Shown here piece after piece: positions 19,546 through 27,799 of a stretch of DNA of 64,000 bases. A model generated the notes under the pieces. It ran no database searches and had not been told where the DNA came from. It saw only the letters and a program-made list of their open reading frames with translations. The first letter of the stretch is position 1. Each line of letters starts with the position of its first letter. A program made the translations under genes and the position numbers. This stretch comes from Salipiger abyssi (GTDB lineage Bacteria > Pseudomonadota > Alphaproteobacteria > Rhodobacterales > Rhodobacteraceae). The DNA is taken from the NCBI RefSeq assembly GCF_001975705.1, contig NZ_CP015093.1, positions 1,798,001-1,862,000 of the forward strand, read 5' to 3'.

Positions 19546-20319
19546 ATGCGCAAAGACAGGCTGACGACACTCAGAGAGCTCTATGAAGGCGACAGCGACC
19601 GCGCGCACCGGTTCCGCTATGTGGTGCTGACATTCGACATCGTCACCGTGCTTTTCGTCATCGCGACCTCCTTCACCCATCACGGCCCGGTGGTCGAGGC
19701 GATCGACGCGGTGTTCGGGGTGTTCATCCTGGCGGATTTCGCCGCCCGCATCGCCATTTCGCAGAACCGGCTGCGCTTTCTGCTGATGCCGGTGACGCTC
19801 GCCGATATCGTCTCGATCATCTCGTTTCTGGCGCCGCTCGCGGGCGAGGGGCTGGGCTTTCTCCGCGTCGTGCGCACGCTGCGCTTTCTGCACACCTATC
19901 AGCTGCTGAAACGGCTGCGGGCGGATTTCCCGTTCTTCCGGCACAATCAGGATGTGTTTATCGCGGCGATCAACCTGATGGTCTTCATCTTCGTGATGAC
20001 CGGGCTGGTCTATGCCACGCAATACGGCAGCAATCCGCAGATCTCGAACTATGCCGATGCGCTCTATTTCACTGTGACCGCGCTTACCACCACCGGGTTC
20101 GGCGATATCACCCTGACCGGATCTTTCGGGCGGATGATCTCGGTGGTCGTGATGATCTTTGGCGTGACGCTGTTTCTGCGGCTGGCGCAGGTGCTGTTCC
20201 GCCCCAACAAGGTGCGCGAGACCTGCCGGACCTGCGGGCTGTCGCTGCACGACGCCGACGCGGTACATTGCAAGCATTGCGGCGCGGTGATCCATATCGA
20301 AACCGAAGGGCAGAACTGA
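19546..20319 (+). CDS. voltage-gated-type potassium channel with C-terminal zinc ribbon
   Basis: 257 residues. A six-helix architecture is visible: S1 near 25-42, S2 near 50-68, S3 near 80-97, an S4-like segment with regularly spaced Arg (RVVRTLRFLHTYQLLKRLR, about 108-126), S5 near 140-158, a pore loop with selectivity filter TTGFGD at 182-187, and S6 about 195-215. GFGD instead of GYGD is found in some K+ channels. The soluble tail holds two CXXC knuckles (Cys227/230 and 242/245), a zinc-ribbon-like module unusual on a channel. The stop overlaps the GNAT start by one base (TGATG). Confidence 0.85.
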   Translation: MRKDRLTTLRELYEGDSDRAHRFRYVVLTFDIVTVLFVIATSFTHHGPVVEAIDAVFGVFILADFAARIAISQNRLRFLLMPVTLADIVSIISFLAPLAGEGLGFLRVVRTLRFLHTYQLLKRLRADFPFFRHNQDVFIAAINLMVFIFVMTGLVYATQYGSNPQISNYADALYFTVTALTTTGFGDITLTGSFGRMISVVVMIFGVTLFLRLAQVLFRPNKVRETCRTCGLSLHDADAVHCKHCGAVIHIETEGQN

Positions 20320-20819
20320 TGACCGATCTGGTGATCCGCGATTTCGAGCTGCGCGACCGCGACGCGCTGTGGCGCATTCTGGAGCCGGTGTTCCGCGCCG
20401 GCGACACCTATGCCATCGACCCCGACATCTCGCGCGAGGCGGCGCTGGCCTATTGGTGCGGGCCGGAGCGGCGGGTGTTCTCGGCGGTGCTCGACGGGCG
20501 GCTGGCGGGGTCTTACTATCTCGTGCGCAACCAGCAGGGCGGCGGCAGCCATGTCTGCAATTGCGGTTTCGTCACCGATACGGCGCTGCGCGGCAAGGGC
20601 GTGGCGCGCCAGATGCTCGCCCATGCGCTGGAGACGGCGCGCGCCGCCGGCTTCCGCGCCATGCAGTTCAATTTCGTGATCTCGACCAACACCCGCGCCG
20701 TGGCGCTCTGGGAGCGCGCCGGCTTCGATATCGCCGCCCGCCTGCCCGGCGCCTTCCGGCATCCGGAAAGGGGTTATGTCGACGCGCTCGTCATGTATAA
20801 GGCGCTGGTGACGGACTGA
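20319..20819 (+). CDS. GNAT family N-acetyltransferase
   Basis: 166 residues. GNAT fold with the acetyl-CoA-binding pattern ALRGKGVARQMLAHALE (Q/R-x-x-G-x-G/A type) near residues 87-105 and a C-terminal WERAGFDIAARLPGAF element common in this family. The substrate (amine, antibiotic, ribosomal protein or other) cannot be inferred. Translationally coupled to the channel gene upstream through a one-base stop/start overlap; the NYN gene follows after 18 bases. The start at 20319 was chosen for this coupling over an in-frame ATG 51 bases earlier inside the channel gene. Confidence 0.85.
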   Translation: MTDLVIRDFELRDRDALWRILEPVFRAGDTYAIDPDISREAALAYWCGPERRVFSAVLDGRLAGSYYLVRNQQGGGSHVCNCGFVTDTALRGKGVARQMLAHALETARAAGFRAMQFNFVISTNTRAVALWERAGFDIAARLPGAFRHPERGYVDALVMYKALVTD

Positions 20820-20837
20820 CCCGTCCTGGAGAGACCT

Positions 20838-21548
20838 TTGCCCGAAGACACCCGCCTGCTTGCCGTCCTGATCGACGCCGACAACACCTCGCCGAAATAC
20901 GCCCGCGCGATCTTTGACGAGATCGCCTCGCTGGGGGAGGCCAGCGTGCGGCGGCTCTATGGTGATTTCTCCAGCCAGCAGATGTCGGGCTGGTCGAAGA
21001 TCACCGCCGAGTTCGGGCTGGTGCCGCTGCATTCGCCGGCCAATACGGTGGGCAAGAACGCCAGCGACATCTCGCTGGTGATCGACGCGATGGATCTGAT
21101 GCACACGGGTCGCTTCGACGGCTTTGTGCTGGTCAGCTCGGACAGCGATTTCACCCGGCTCGCCAGCCGCATCCGCGAGCAGGGGCTGGATGTGTTCGGC
21201 ATGGGCATGCAGAAGACGCCAGACGCCTTCCGCAAGGCCTGCAAGCGGTTCATCTTTCTGGAAAACCTCGACGGTGCGCCCGAGCAGAAACCCGGAAGCC
21301 CGGCGCCGCGCCCCTCCGGCAAGCTCGACGAGGCGCGCAATCTCATCTTTACCGCGATGGACGGGATCGAGCAGGAGGACGACTGGTACACGCTGGGCCA
21401 GCTCGGCCAGTTCATCACCGCCGCGAACCCCGATTTCGACACCCGCAGCTATGGCAAGCGCAAGCTCTCGGATCTGGTGGCGGAGCTGAAGGTGTTCGAG
21501 ACCAAGCGTGGCCCGGGCAATCAGCTATTGGTTCGCCGGCTCGACTAA
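20838..21548 (+). CDS. NYN (PIN-like nuclease) domain protein with a LOTUS/OST-HTH-like C-terminus
   Basis: 236 residues, TTG start at 20838 preceded by GGAGA at a spacing of five bases. The N-terminal NYN domain has the acidic set expected of a PIN-like ribonuclease: Asp13 and Asp15 (LIDADN), Asp77 (NASDISLVIDAMD), Asp102 and Asp104 (SSDSDFTRL). After a Pro-rich linker (about 147-158), residues about 160-236 resemble the OST-HTH/LOTUS RNA-binding domain that often accompanies NYN domains (LabA-like proteins). A role in RNA turnover is a family-level inference; no RNA target is known. Confidence 0.85.
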   Translation: MPEDTRLLAVLIDADNTSPKYARAIFDEIASLGEASVRRLYGDFSSQQMSGWSKITAEFGLVPLHSPANTVGKNASDISLVIDAMDLMHTGRFDGFVLVSSDSDFTRLASRIREQGLDVFGMGMQKTPDAFRKACKRFIFLENLDGAPEQKPGSPAPRPSGKLDEARNLIFTAMDGIEQEDDWYTLGQLGQFITAANPDFDTRSYGKRKLSDLVAELKVFETKRGPGNQLLVRRLD

Positions 21549-21571
21549 GGCGTTCCGCGGGCTGAAAGGCG

Positions 21572-22195
21572 TCAGGGCTTGCGACCGTAGCGGGCAAGGA
21601 AGGTGGTGACCGCGCCATTGACCACGCGGGCGATTTCCTGTTCGGAGAAGCGGGACTTGATGCCGAAGACCAGCTTGGTCCAGAGATCGGCCTTGCAGAG
21701 CTCGGCGAACTGATCGGCGGCGAGATCGAAATCCTCGATCTCCAGCTCGCCCCGCTCTACCGCCTCGCGCAGATATCCGGTCATCTCGCCATGCATCAGC
21801 ATCGGGCCGCTCTGGTAGAACTGCTTGCCGAGCTCGGGGAAGCGGTCGGCCTCCGCCACGCAGATGCGGAACACCCGGTGGCTCATGTCCGAGAGAATGA
21901 AGCACAGGAAGGTGCGTCCGACCAACGGCAGCACGATCTGCGGCGGCTGGGTCATGTCGATGGCCATCAGGGACTCGTCGGCCTGAAGCTTGCATTGCTT
22001 GCTGGCCATTTCCATGAAGAGCAGGCGCTTGTCCGGAAAGTAGCTGTAAAGCGTCGCCTTCGAGACCCCCGCCGCACGGGCGATATCGTCGACGCTGGCG
22101 CCCTCGAACCCGTCGCGCAGAAAGATTTCGCGCGCGCCTGCAAGCACCTGATCGAATTTGCGTCCGCGCCGGACGGTCGCCGCGCTGGCCGGCAT
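21572..22195 (-). CDS. TetR/AcrR family transcriptional regulator
   Basis: 207 residues. The N-terminal helix-turn-helix (about 33-55, ASVDDIARAAGVSKATLYSYF) is typical. The C-terminal ligand-binding half (VGRTFLCFILSDMSHRVFRICVAEADRFPELG) resembles the AefR-like branch. Its promoter has a perfect TATAAT overlapped by an inverted ACCG/CGGT pair, suggesting self-repression. No efflux or metabolic gene lies beside it in the same direction; the divergent neighbour mbfA has its own Irr-type control. Target genes are therefore unknown. Confidence 0.9.
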   Translation of the reverse strand: MPASAATVRRGRKFDQVLAGAREIFLRDGFEGASVDDIARAAGVSKATLYSYFPDKRLLFMEMASKQCKLQADESLMAIDMTQPPQIVLPLVGRTFLCFILSDMSHRVFRICVAEADRFPELGKQFYQSGPMLMHGEMTGYLREAVERGELEIEDFDLAADQFAELCKADLWTKLVFGIKSRFSEQEIARVVNGAVTTFLARYGRKP

Positions 22196-22214
22196 CTGAA
22201 CTCTCCCCTAGTCG

Positions 22215-22248
22215 ACCGATTATAGACGGTTCGGTTCATTTCGGGCAA
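22215..22248 (-). promoter_or_regulatory. promoter and likely autoregulatory operator of the TetR gene
   Basis: On the minus strand, TTGCCC (22248-22243), 18-base spacer and TATAAT (22224-22219). An inverted ACCG (22215-22218) and CGGT (22227-22230) flanks the -10 box, as expected for a TetR dimer site. Transcription would start about 15 bases before the ATG. Confidence 0.6.
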
Positions 22249-22347
22249 GCGTTCATGGTGAAAACACGTCTTGAGCGGCCAATCTGCCTGCGAAATGTCA
22301 CAGATCGGGCTGCGGCATTCTGGACCGGCTGGCGGGCGAAAATCCGA

Positions 22348-22389
22348 TTGAATTTCCCGGCTTGCTTCGTATTTTAGAATCATTCCAAA
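22348..22389 (+). promoter_or_regulatory. Irr box (iron control element) overlapping the mbfA promoter
   Basis: The 17-base near-palindrome TTTAGAATCATTCCAAA at 22373-22389 differs at one position from the Irr-box consensus (TTTAGAA, three bases, TTCTAAA) known from rhizobia and Rhodobacterales. TTGAAT (22348-22353) and TATTTT (22370-22375), spaced by 16, form a possible promoter that the box overlaps. It ends 13 bases before the mbfA ATG, so bound Irr would block transcription or early elongation when iron is low. Confidence 0.8.
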
Positions 22390-22402
22390 CTGAGGGCCTG
22401 TC

Positions 22403-23377
22403 ATGCGCTTTTTCACCCAACGCCGTCATTTCAGGGATCTGAGCGAGCAGGAGGTGCTGGCGCTGGCGATTTCTTCGGAAGAGGACGACGCCCGGATCTA
22501 TCGCAGCTACGCAGAGATGCTGAGGGGCGATTTTCCCGATACCGCCAAGGTCTTCGATGGCATGGCGGAGGAGGAGGACGGGCACCGCAAGGCGCTGATC
22601 TCGGCCCATCGCATTCGCTTTGGCGAGGTCATTCCGCTGATCCGGCGCGAGCATGTGGCGGGGTTCTATGCGCGCCGCCCGGTCTGGCTGATGAAGAACC
22701 TGTCGCTGGAGCGCATCCGCGAAGAGGCGGAGATCATGGAGCGCGACGCAGAGCGCTTCTATCTCGAGGCGGCGCGGCGCAGCACCGATGCGGGCACGCG
22801 CAAGCTTCTGGGCGATCTCGCCGCCGCCGAGGCCGGGCACGAGCAGCGCGCCACCGAGCTGGGCGAGGCGCATCTGGGCGACGAGGCACGCGGCGACGAG
22901 GATCGGCTCGCGCACCGGCAATTCGTGCTGACCTGGGTGCAGCCGGGGCTGGCGGGGCTGATGGACGGGTCGGTCTCGACCCTGGCGCCGATCTTTGCCA
23001 CCGCCTTTGCCACGCAGGATCCCTGGACGACCTTCCTGGTGGGGCTTGCGGCCTCGGTCGGCGCGGGGATCTCCATGGGGTTCACCGAGGCCGCCTCGGA
23101 CGATGGCGAGCTGTCGGGCCGCGGCTCGCCGATGAAGCGCGGCATCGCTTCTGGGGTGATGACCACCGTGGGCGGGCTCGGCCACGCGTTGCCCTATCTC
23201 ATCCCGCATTTCTGGACCGCGACGATCATCGCCTGGATCATCGTGTTCTTCGAGCTCTGGGCGATTGCCTGGATTCAGAACAAGTTCATGGAGACGCCAT
23301 TCTGGCGGGCTTCGATGCAGGTGGTTCTGGGCGGTGCGCTGGTGCTGGCGGCTGGGGTGCTGATCGGCAGCGGTTGA
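22403..23377 (+). CDS. mbfA: membrane-bound ferritin-like iron exporter MbfA (Erv1-Vit1 type)
   Basis: 324 residues. The first 160 or so form a ferritin/rubrerythrin-like four-helix domain with the expected Glu ligands (SSEEDDARIY, MAEEEDGHRK, EEAEIMERDAERFY, AAEAGHEQRA). The remainder is a VIT1/CCC1-type membrane domain (GLMDGSVSTLAPIFATAFA, then three further hydrophobic stretches). MbfA of Agrobacterium and Bradyrhizobium exports iron and is repressed by Irr. The matching Irr box directly upstream strongly supports the same role here: iron detoxification when iron is high. GAGGG precedes the ATG. Monocistronic, with a small hairpin after the stop. Confidence 0.92.
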   Translation: MRFFTQRRHFRDLSEQEVLALAISSEEDDARIYRSYAEMLRGDFPDTAKVFDGMAEEEDGHRKALISAHRIRFGEVIPLIRREHVAGFYARRPVWLMKNLSLERIREEAEIMERDAERFYLEAARRSTDAGTRKLLGDLAAAEAGHEQRATELGEAHLGDEARGDEDRLAHRQFVLTWVQPGLAGLMDGSVSTLAPIFATAFATQDPWTTFLVGLAASVGAGISMGFTEAASDDGELSGRGSPMKRGIASGVMTTVGGLGHALPYLIPHFWTATIIAWIIVFFELWAIAWIQNKFMETPFWRASMQVVLGGALVLAAGVLIGSG

Positions 23378-23386
23378 GGCGCGGCG

Positions 23387-23408
23387 CTCGTCAAGCCCTT
23401 GCGGGCTT
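23387..23408 (+). terminator. small terminator after mbfA; copy 2 of the 20-bp repeat
   Basis: 23387-23406 is identical to 14544-14563. Within it, 23393-23398 pairs with 23403-23408 around a four-base loop and is followed by TC, forming a weak intrinsic terminator ten bases after the mbfA stop. Confidence 0.5.
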
Positions 23409-23520
23409 TCCTCGCGGGGGCGGCGCGTTTCCCCGGTCTCCGCGCAGATAAGCGCTGGCAGAGCGGGCTGACCCATGGCAAACCGGCACGGGCGTGCAAG
23501 AGGCCAAGGGAGACGCGACC

Positions 23521-26328
23521 ATGACCCAGTTCGGCAAGGGCTGCCACCTGCATCTGATCGACGGATCGGCCTTTATCTTCCGCGCCTATCACGCGCTGCC
23601 GCCGCTGACCCGCAAATCCGACGGGCTGCCCATCGGCGCCGTTTCGGGCTTTTGCAATATGTTGCAGAAATATGTCGAGGACAATGCCGGCCCCGACGCG
23701 CCGACCCATGTGGCGGTGATCTTCGACAAGGGCAGCCATACCTTCCGCAACGATCTCTACGATCTCTACAAGGCCAATCGCGAGGAGATGCCCGAGGATC
23801 TGCGCCCGCAGATCCCGCTGACCCGCAAGGCCACAGAAGCCTTCAACATCGCCTGCAAGGAGATGGAGGGGTATGAGGCCGACGACATCATCGCCACGCT
23901 GGCGGTGCAGGCGCGCGAGGCCGGCGGGCGGGTGACGATCATCAGCTCCGACAAGGATCTGATGCAGCTTGTCGGCGACGGGGTCGAGATGCTCGACGCG
24001 ATGAAGAACCGCCGCATCGACCGCGACGGCGTGTTCGAGAAATTCGGTGTCTGGCCCGACCGGGTGGTCGATGTGCAGGCGCTGGCGGGCGACTCGGTTG
24101 ACAACGTGCCGGGCGCCCCGGGGATCGGTATCAAGACCGCGGCGCTTCTGATCAACGAGTTCGGCTCGCTGGAGGATCTGCTGGAGCGCGCCGACGAGAT
24201 CAAGCAGCCCAAGCGCCGGCAGACGCTGATCGACAAGCGCGAGCAGATCGAGCTGTCGAAGAAGCTGGTGCAGCTCGATTGCGAAACGCCGCTCGATTTC
24301 ACGCTCGACGATCTGGAGGTGAAGGAGCCCGATGCGGAGGTGCTGCTGGGCTTCCTCACGGAGATGGAATTCCGCACGCTCACCAAGCGCATCGCCGACT
24401 CGCTGGGCACCGAGCCGCCGGTCATTCCCGATACCACGCCGGAGGGCGCCAACCCGCCCGAAGACGATGCGCCGGAGCTGCCGCCCATCGACCCGGAGAA
24501 ATACGCTTGGGTGAAGAGCGCCGAGGATCTCGCGCCCTGGATCGGGGCGGCATACCAGCGCGGCTGGGTGGCGGTGGATACCGAGACCACCGGGCTCAAC
24601 GAGATGGCCTGCGATCTGGTGGGGATCTCGCTCTGCATCGAGCCGGGGCAGGCCTGCTATATTCCGCTGGCCCATCGCGCGGCGGGCACTGACGATCTCT
24701 TCGGGTCCGAGGATCTCGCCGAGGGGCAGATGCCCATGCAGGCGGCGCTCGACGCTCTGAAGCCGCTGCTCGAGGATCCGGCGGTGATGAAGATCGGGCA
24801 GAACATGAAATACGATGCCAAGATCTTTGCCCGTTACGGCGTGCAGATTGCGCCGATCGACGACACGATGCTGATGTCCTACGCGATGAATGCCGGGCTG
24901 CACACGCACGGGATGGACGCGCTTTCCGAGCGCTACCTGTCGCACAGCCCGATCCCGATCAAGGAGCTGCTGGGCTCGGGCAAGAGCCAGATCACCTTCG
25001 ACCGGGTGCCCATCGCGGACGCGGTGAAATACGCCGCCGAGGATGCGGATATCACCCTGCGGCTCTGGCAGATCTTCAAGCCGCAGCTGCACCGCGCGCA
25101 TGTGACCCGGGTCTATGAGGGGCTGGAGCGTCCGCTGGTGCCGGTTCTGGCAGAGATGGAGATGGCCGGGGTTCAGGTCGACCGCGACACGCTGAGCCGC
25201 ATGTCCAACGCGTTTTCGCAGAAGATGGCGCAGCTCGAGGCCGAGATCCACGAGCTGGCGGGGGAGACCTTCAATGTCGGCTCGCCCAAGCAGCTCGGCG
25301 AGATCCTCTTTGACAAGATGGGGATCGAGGGCGGCAAGAAGGGCAAGACCGGGGCCTATGCCACCGGGGCCGATGTGCTGGAGGATCTGGCGACCGAGCA
25401 CGAGCTGCCGGCGCGGGTGCTGGACTGGCGGCAGCTCTCGAAGCTGAAGAGCACCTACACGGATGCGCTTCAGGAGCATATCAACAAGGAGACGGGCCGG
25501 GTTCACACCTCCTATGTGATCGCCGGCGCGAATACCGGGCGTCTGGCCTCGACCGATCCCAACCTGCAGAACATCCCCGTGCGCAGCGAGGAGGGGCGGC
25601 GCATCCGCGAGGCATTCGTGGCGCCCGAGGGCAAGACGCTGGTCTCGCTCGACTATTCCCAGATCGAGCTGCGCATCCTGGCGCATATGGCGGATATCGA
25701 CGCGCTGAAACAGGCCTTCCGCGAGGGGCAGGACATCCACGCCATGACCGCGTCGGAGATGTTCAACGTGCCGATGGAGGAGATGACGCCGGAGATCCGC
25801 CGGCAGGCCAAGGCGATCAATTTCGGGGTGATCTACGGCATCTCGGGCTTTGGCCTCGCGCGTAACCTGCGCATCCCGCGCAAGGAGGCGCAGGATTTCA
25901 TAGACCGCTATTTCGAGCGCTTCCCCGGCATCAAGACCTATATGGACGACACCGTGGCCTTTGCGAAGGACAACAAGCGGGTGGAGACGCTCTTTGGCCG
26001 GGTGATCCACACGCCGGAGATCGCTGCCAAGGGCCCGCGTGCGGGCTTTGCCAAACGCGCCGCGATCAACGCGCCGATCCAGGGCACGGCGGCGGATATC
26101 ATCCGACGGGCGATGATCCGCATGCCGGAGGCCATCGAGGGGCTGCCCGCGACGATGCTGTTGCAGGTGCATGACGAACTGCTCTTCGAGGTCGAAGCCG
26201 GTGCCGAGGACGAGCTGATCGCCGCCGCGCGCAAGGTCATGGAGGGCGCCGCAGAGCCGGTGGTGAAGCTCGACGTGCCGCTGGTGGTGGATGCCGGGCA
26301 GGGCGGGAGCTGGGCCGAGGCGCATTGA
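23521..26328 (+). CDS. polA: DNA polymerase I
   Basis: 935 residues. Three domains: 5'-3' flap nuclease (about 1-290; FIFRAYHALPPL, YEADDIIATLA, GDSVDNVPG), 3'-5' proofreading exonuclease with DTETTGL intact (Asp353, Glu355), and family A polymerase with motif A LDYSQIELR (Asp711), motif B RRQAKAINFGVIYG and motif C VHDELLFE (His884, Asp885). It processes Okazaki fragments and fills repair gaps. The ATG at 23521 was preferred to an in-frame start nine codons upstream because MTQFGKGCHLHL fits the family start better. Confidence 0.97.
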   Translation: MTQFGKGCHLHLIDGSAFIFRAYHALPPLTRKSDGLPIGAVSGFCNMLQKYVEDNAGPDAPTHVAVIFDKGSHTFRNDLYDLYKANREEMPEDLRPQIPLTRKATEAFNIACKEMEGYEADDIIATLAVQAREAGGRVTIISSDKDLMQLVGDGVEMLDAMKNRRIDRDGVFEKFGVWPDRVVDVQALAGDSVDNVPGAPGIGIKTAALLINEFGSLEDLLERADEIKQPKRRQTLIDKREQIELSKKLVQLDCETPLDFTLDDLEVKEPDAEVLLGFLTEMEFRTLTKRIADSLGTEPPVIPDTTPEGANPPEDDAPELPPIDPEKYAWVKSAEDLAPWIGAAYQRGWVAVDTETTGLNEMACDLVGISLCIEPGQACYIPLAHRAAGTDDLFGSEDLAEGQMPMQAALDALKPLLEDPAVMKIGQNMKYDAKIFARYGVQIAPIDDTMLMSYAMNAGLHTHGMDALSERYLSHSPIPIKELLGSGKSQITFDRVPIADAVKYAAEDADITLRLWQIFKPQLHRAHVTRVYEGLERPLVPVLAEMEMAGVQVDRDTLSRMSNAFSQKMAQLEAEIHELAGETFNVGSPKQLGEILFDKMGIEGGKKGKTGAYATGADVLEDLATEHELPARVLDWRQLSKLKSTYTDALQEHINKETGRVHTSYVIAGANTGRLASTDPNLQNIPVRSEEGRRIREAFVAPEGKTLVSLDYSQIELRILAHMADIDALKQAFREGQDIHAMTASEMFNVPMEEMTPEIRRQAKAINFGVIYGISGFGLARNLRIPRKEAQDFIDRYFERFPGIKTYMDDTVAFAKDNKRVETLFGRVIHTPEIAAKGPRAGFAKRAAINAPIQGTAADIIRRAMIRMPEAIEGLPATMLLQVHDELLFEVEAGAEDELIAAARKVMEGAAEPVVKLDVPLVVDAGQGGSWAEAH

Positions 26329-26392
26329 GCCGAAGATTTGGCCTGGCCGGGGCGTGTGGGAAAATTGCCCGGCCTGCGGTCTCAGACGACCC

Positions 26393-26453
26393 GCCCCGGG
26401 CTTGACCCGGGGCCTCCACCTTTGCCGCCGAGGCCCCGGACCAGGTCCGGGGC
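26393..26453. repeat. double-hairpin palindromic repeat (REP-like), copy 1
   Basis: Hairpin 1: arms 26393-26400 and 26406-26413. Hairpin 2: arms 26433-26441 and 26445-26453, loop of three. Hairpin 2 and its flanks match 59030-59056 at nearly every position, and base changes in the two arms are compensatory. It lies between the convergent ends of polA and the subtilase gene. Confidence 0.7.
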
Positions 26454-26463
26454 GGGTGGGTTT

Positions 26464-27690
26464 TTAACCCACCGCCGGCGCGGGGGCCTGAACCAGCCCC
26501 TGGCCGCGATCCAGCGCGTCGGTGGCCGGGTCGATCCCGGCGGCGGTGCAGGTGGCCAGCAGCCGCGCGCGCACCGCCTCCGCCGTGGCCGGACTGCCGG
26601 AGGCGCGCTGGGCCTCCCACCAGAGCGCCGCGATTCCGGCTGCATGCGGGCAGGCCATCGAGGTGCCGTTCAGCGCCCGCAACCCGCCGCCCGTCGCCGC
26701 CGAGATCACATTGACTCCGGGCGCCGAGAGCGTGGGATTGGTGTTGGAGAAGGGCGCGATGCCGAAGCCCGCCTCGCCCTGCCCCAGCGCGCCCACCGAG
26801 ACCACGCCCAGTGCCGCCGCCGGCACCGAAGCCGAGACCTCGAATTGCGGATCGACGGTGCGGCGGCTCTCGTTGCCGGAGGCGGCGCAGACCACGGTGC
26901 CGCCGGAAAACGCCGCCTGGGCGCGCAGCATGTCCATCAGCGCGTCGAACATGCGCAGGTTCATCCGGTAGCCTTCGAGCGCGGCGGAACCGGCCAGCAG
27001 TGGCGGCCAGCCCTGCTCCTGTAGCTGCTCGACCAGCCCGGGGAAATCGAAGCCGAGCGACATGGAAATCACCTGCGCCTGACGGTCCGAGGCCCATTTC
27101 ATTGCCTGAAACAGCATGTCGGAGGAGCCGCGCCCGTCATCGGCCAGCACCTTGCCGATCAGCGCATCGGTCACGCCACGCGCGACACCGATGCGGGTGC
27201 CCTCCACGTCGCGGCCGAACACCGTGCCGGCGCAATGGGTGCCGTGGCCGTTCGCGTCCTCGATGCCCGATCCCGCGAAGTCGCGGGTGGTGAGCGTGAC
27301 GCCCTCAAAGGCCGGGTGATCGCTGTCGATGCCGGTATCGAGCACGGCCACCCGCACGCCGGCGCCGGTGAAGGGGCTGGCATCCGCGCCGGTGGCGGCG
27401 ATGCCCCAGGCGGGCTCGGCATCCTCGGTGCGCACATCGTCCAGCGGCTCGGGCTCGATCAGCCGGGTGGGCATGGCGCGGGCCACCGCCGCGATGGCGG
27501 GATCGCGCGACACGTCGCGCATGTCGCGGGCGCTGAGATCGGCGGTTTCGAGGCTGGGCGCGGGTGGCACGGCGCCTGAGATCGCGCTTTCAAGCGCGCC
27601 GGATGACATCGCCGGAGCGCCAAGAGGCAGGGCCGACCGCGGCGCGCGGCTGCGGAACGGGGCATTGTCGTCGCGCAGAATGATGAACAT
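26464..27690 (-). CDS. S8 family serine peptidase (subtilase)
   Basis: 408 residues. The catalytic triad is intact: Asp118 (VLDTGID), His149 (GHGTHCAG) and Ser344 (NGTSMACPHAAG), with the oxyanion Asn273 (ASGNE). The N-terminus (MFIILRDDNAPF) has no signal peptide or membrane helix. Residues 1-105 may act as a propeptide or targeting region (LETADLSARDMRDV). A cytoplasmic location, or export by a non-Sec route, must be assumed; no type I secretion genes or RTX repeats are nearby. Substrate unknown. Its end faces polA across the palindromic repeat. Confidence 0.9.
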   Translation of the reverse strand: MFIILRDDNAPFRSRAPRSALPLGAPAMSSGALESAISGAVPPAPSLETADLSARDMRDVSRDPAIAAVARAMPTRLIEPEPLDDVRTEDAEPAWGIAATGADASPFTGAGVRVAVLDTGIDSDHPAFEGVTLTTRDFAGSGIEDANGHGTHCAGTVFGRDVEGTRIGVARGVTDALIGKVLADDGRGSSDMLFQAMKWASDRQAQVISMSLGFDFPGLVEQLQEQGWPPLLAGSAALEGYRMNLRMFDALMDMLRAQAAFSGGTVVCAASGNESRRTVDPQFEVSASVPAAALGVVSVGALGQGEAGFGIAPFSNTNPTLSAPGVNVISAATGGGLRALNGTSMACPHAAGIAALWWEAQRASGSPATAEAVRARLLATCTAAGIDPATDALDRGQGLVQAPAPAVG

Positions 27691-27799
27691 GGGAAATCTC
27701 GCTTCAATAGGACGGTTTCAATGTCTTAATGAAGCGAGCATACCCCCATAGGTTGATTTCACGAAGCGCGGCCCCGTGAAACCTACGTGAATTCGCCGG

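Noticed and set aside
23275..26325. 1016-codon ORF antisense to polA
   Set aside because: Shadow frame rich in His/Arg/Leu; the sense strand carries all polymerase motifs.
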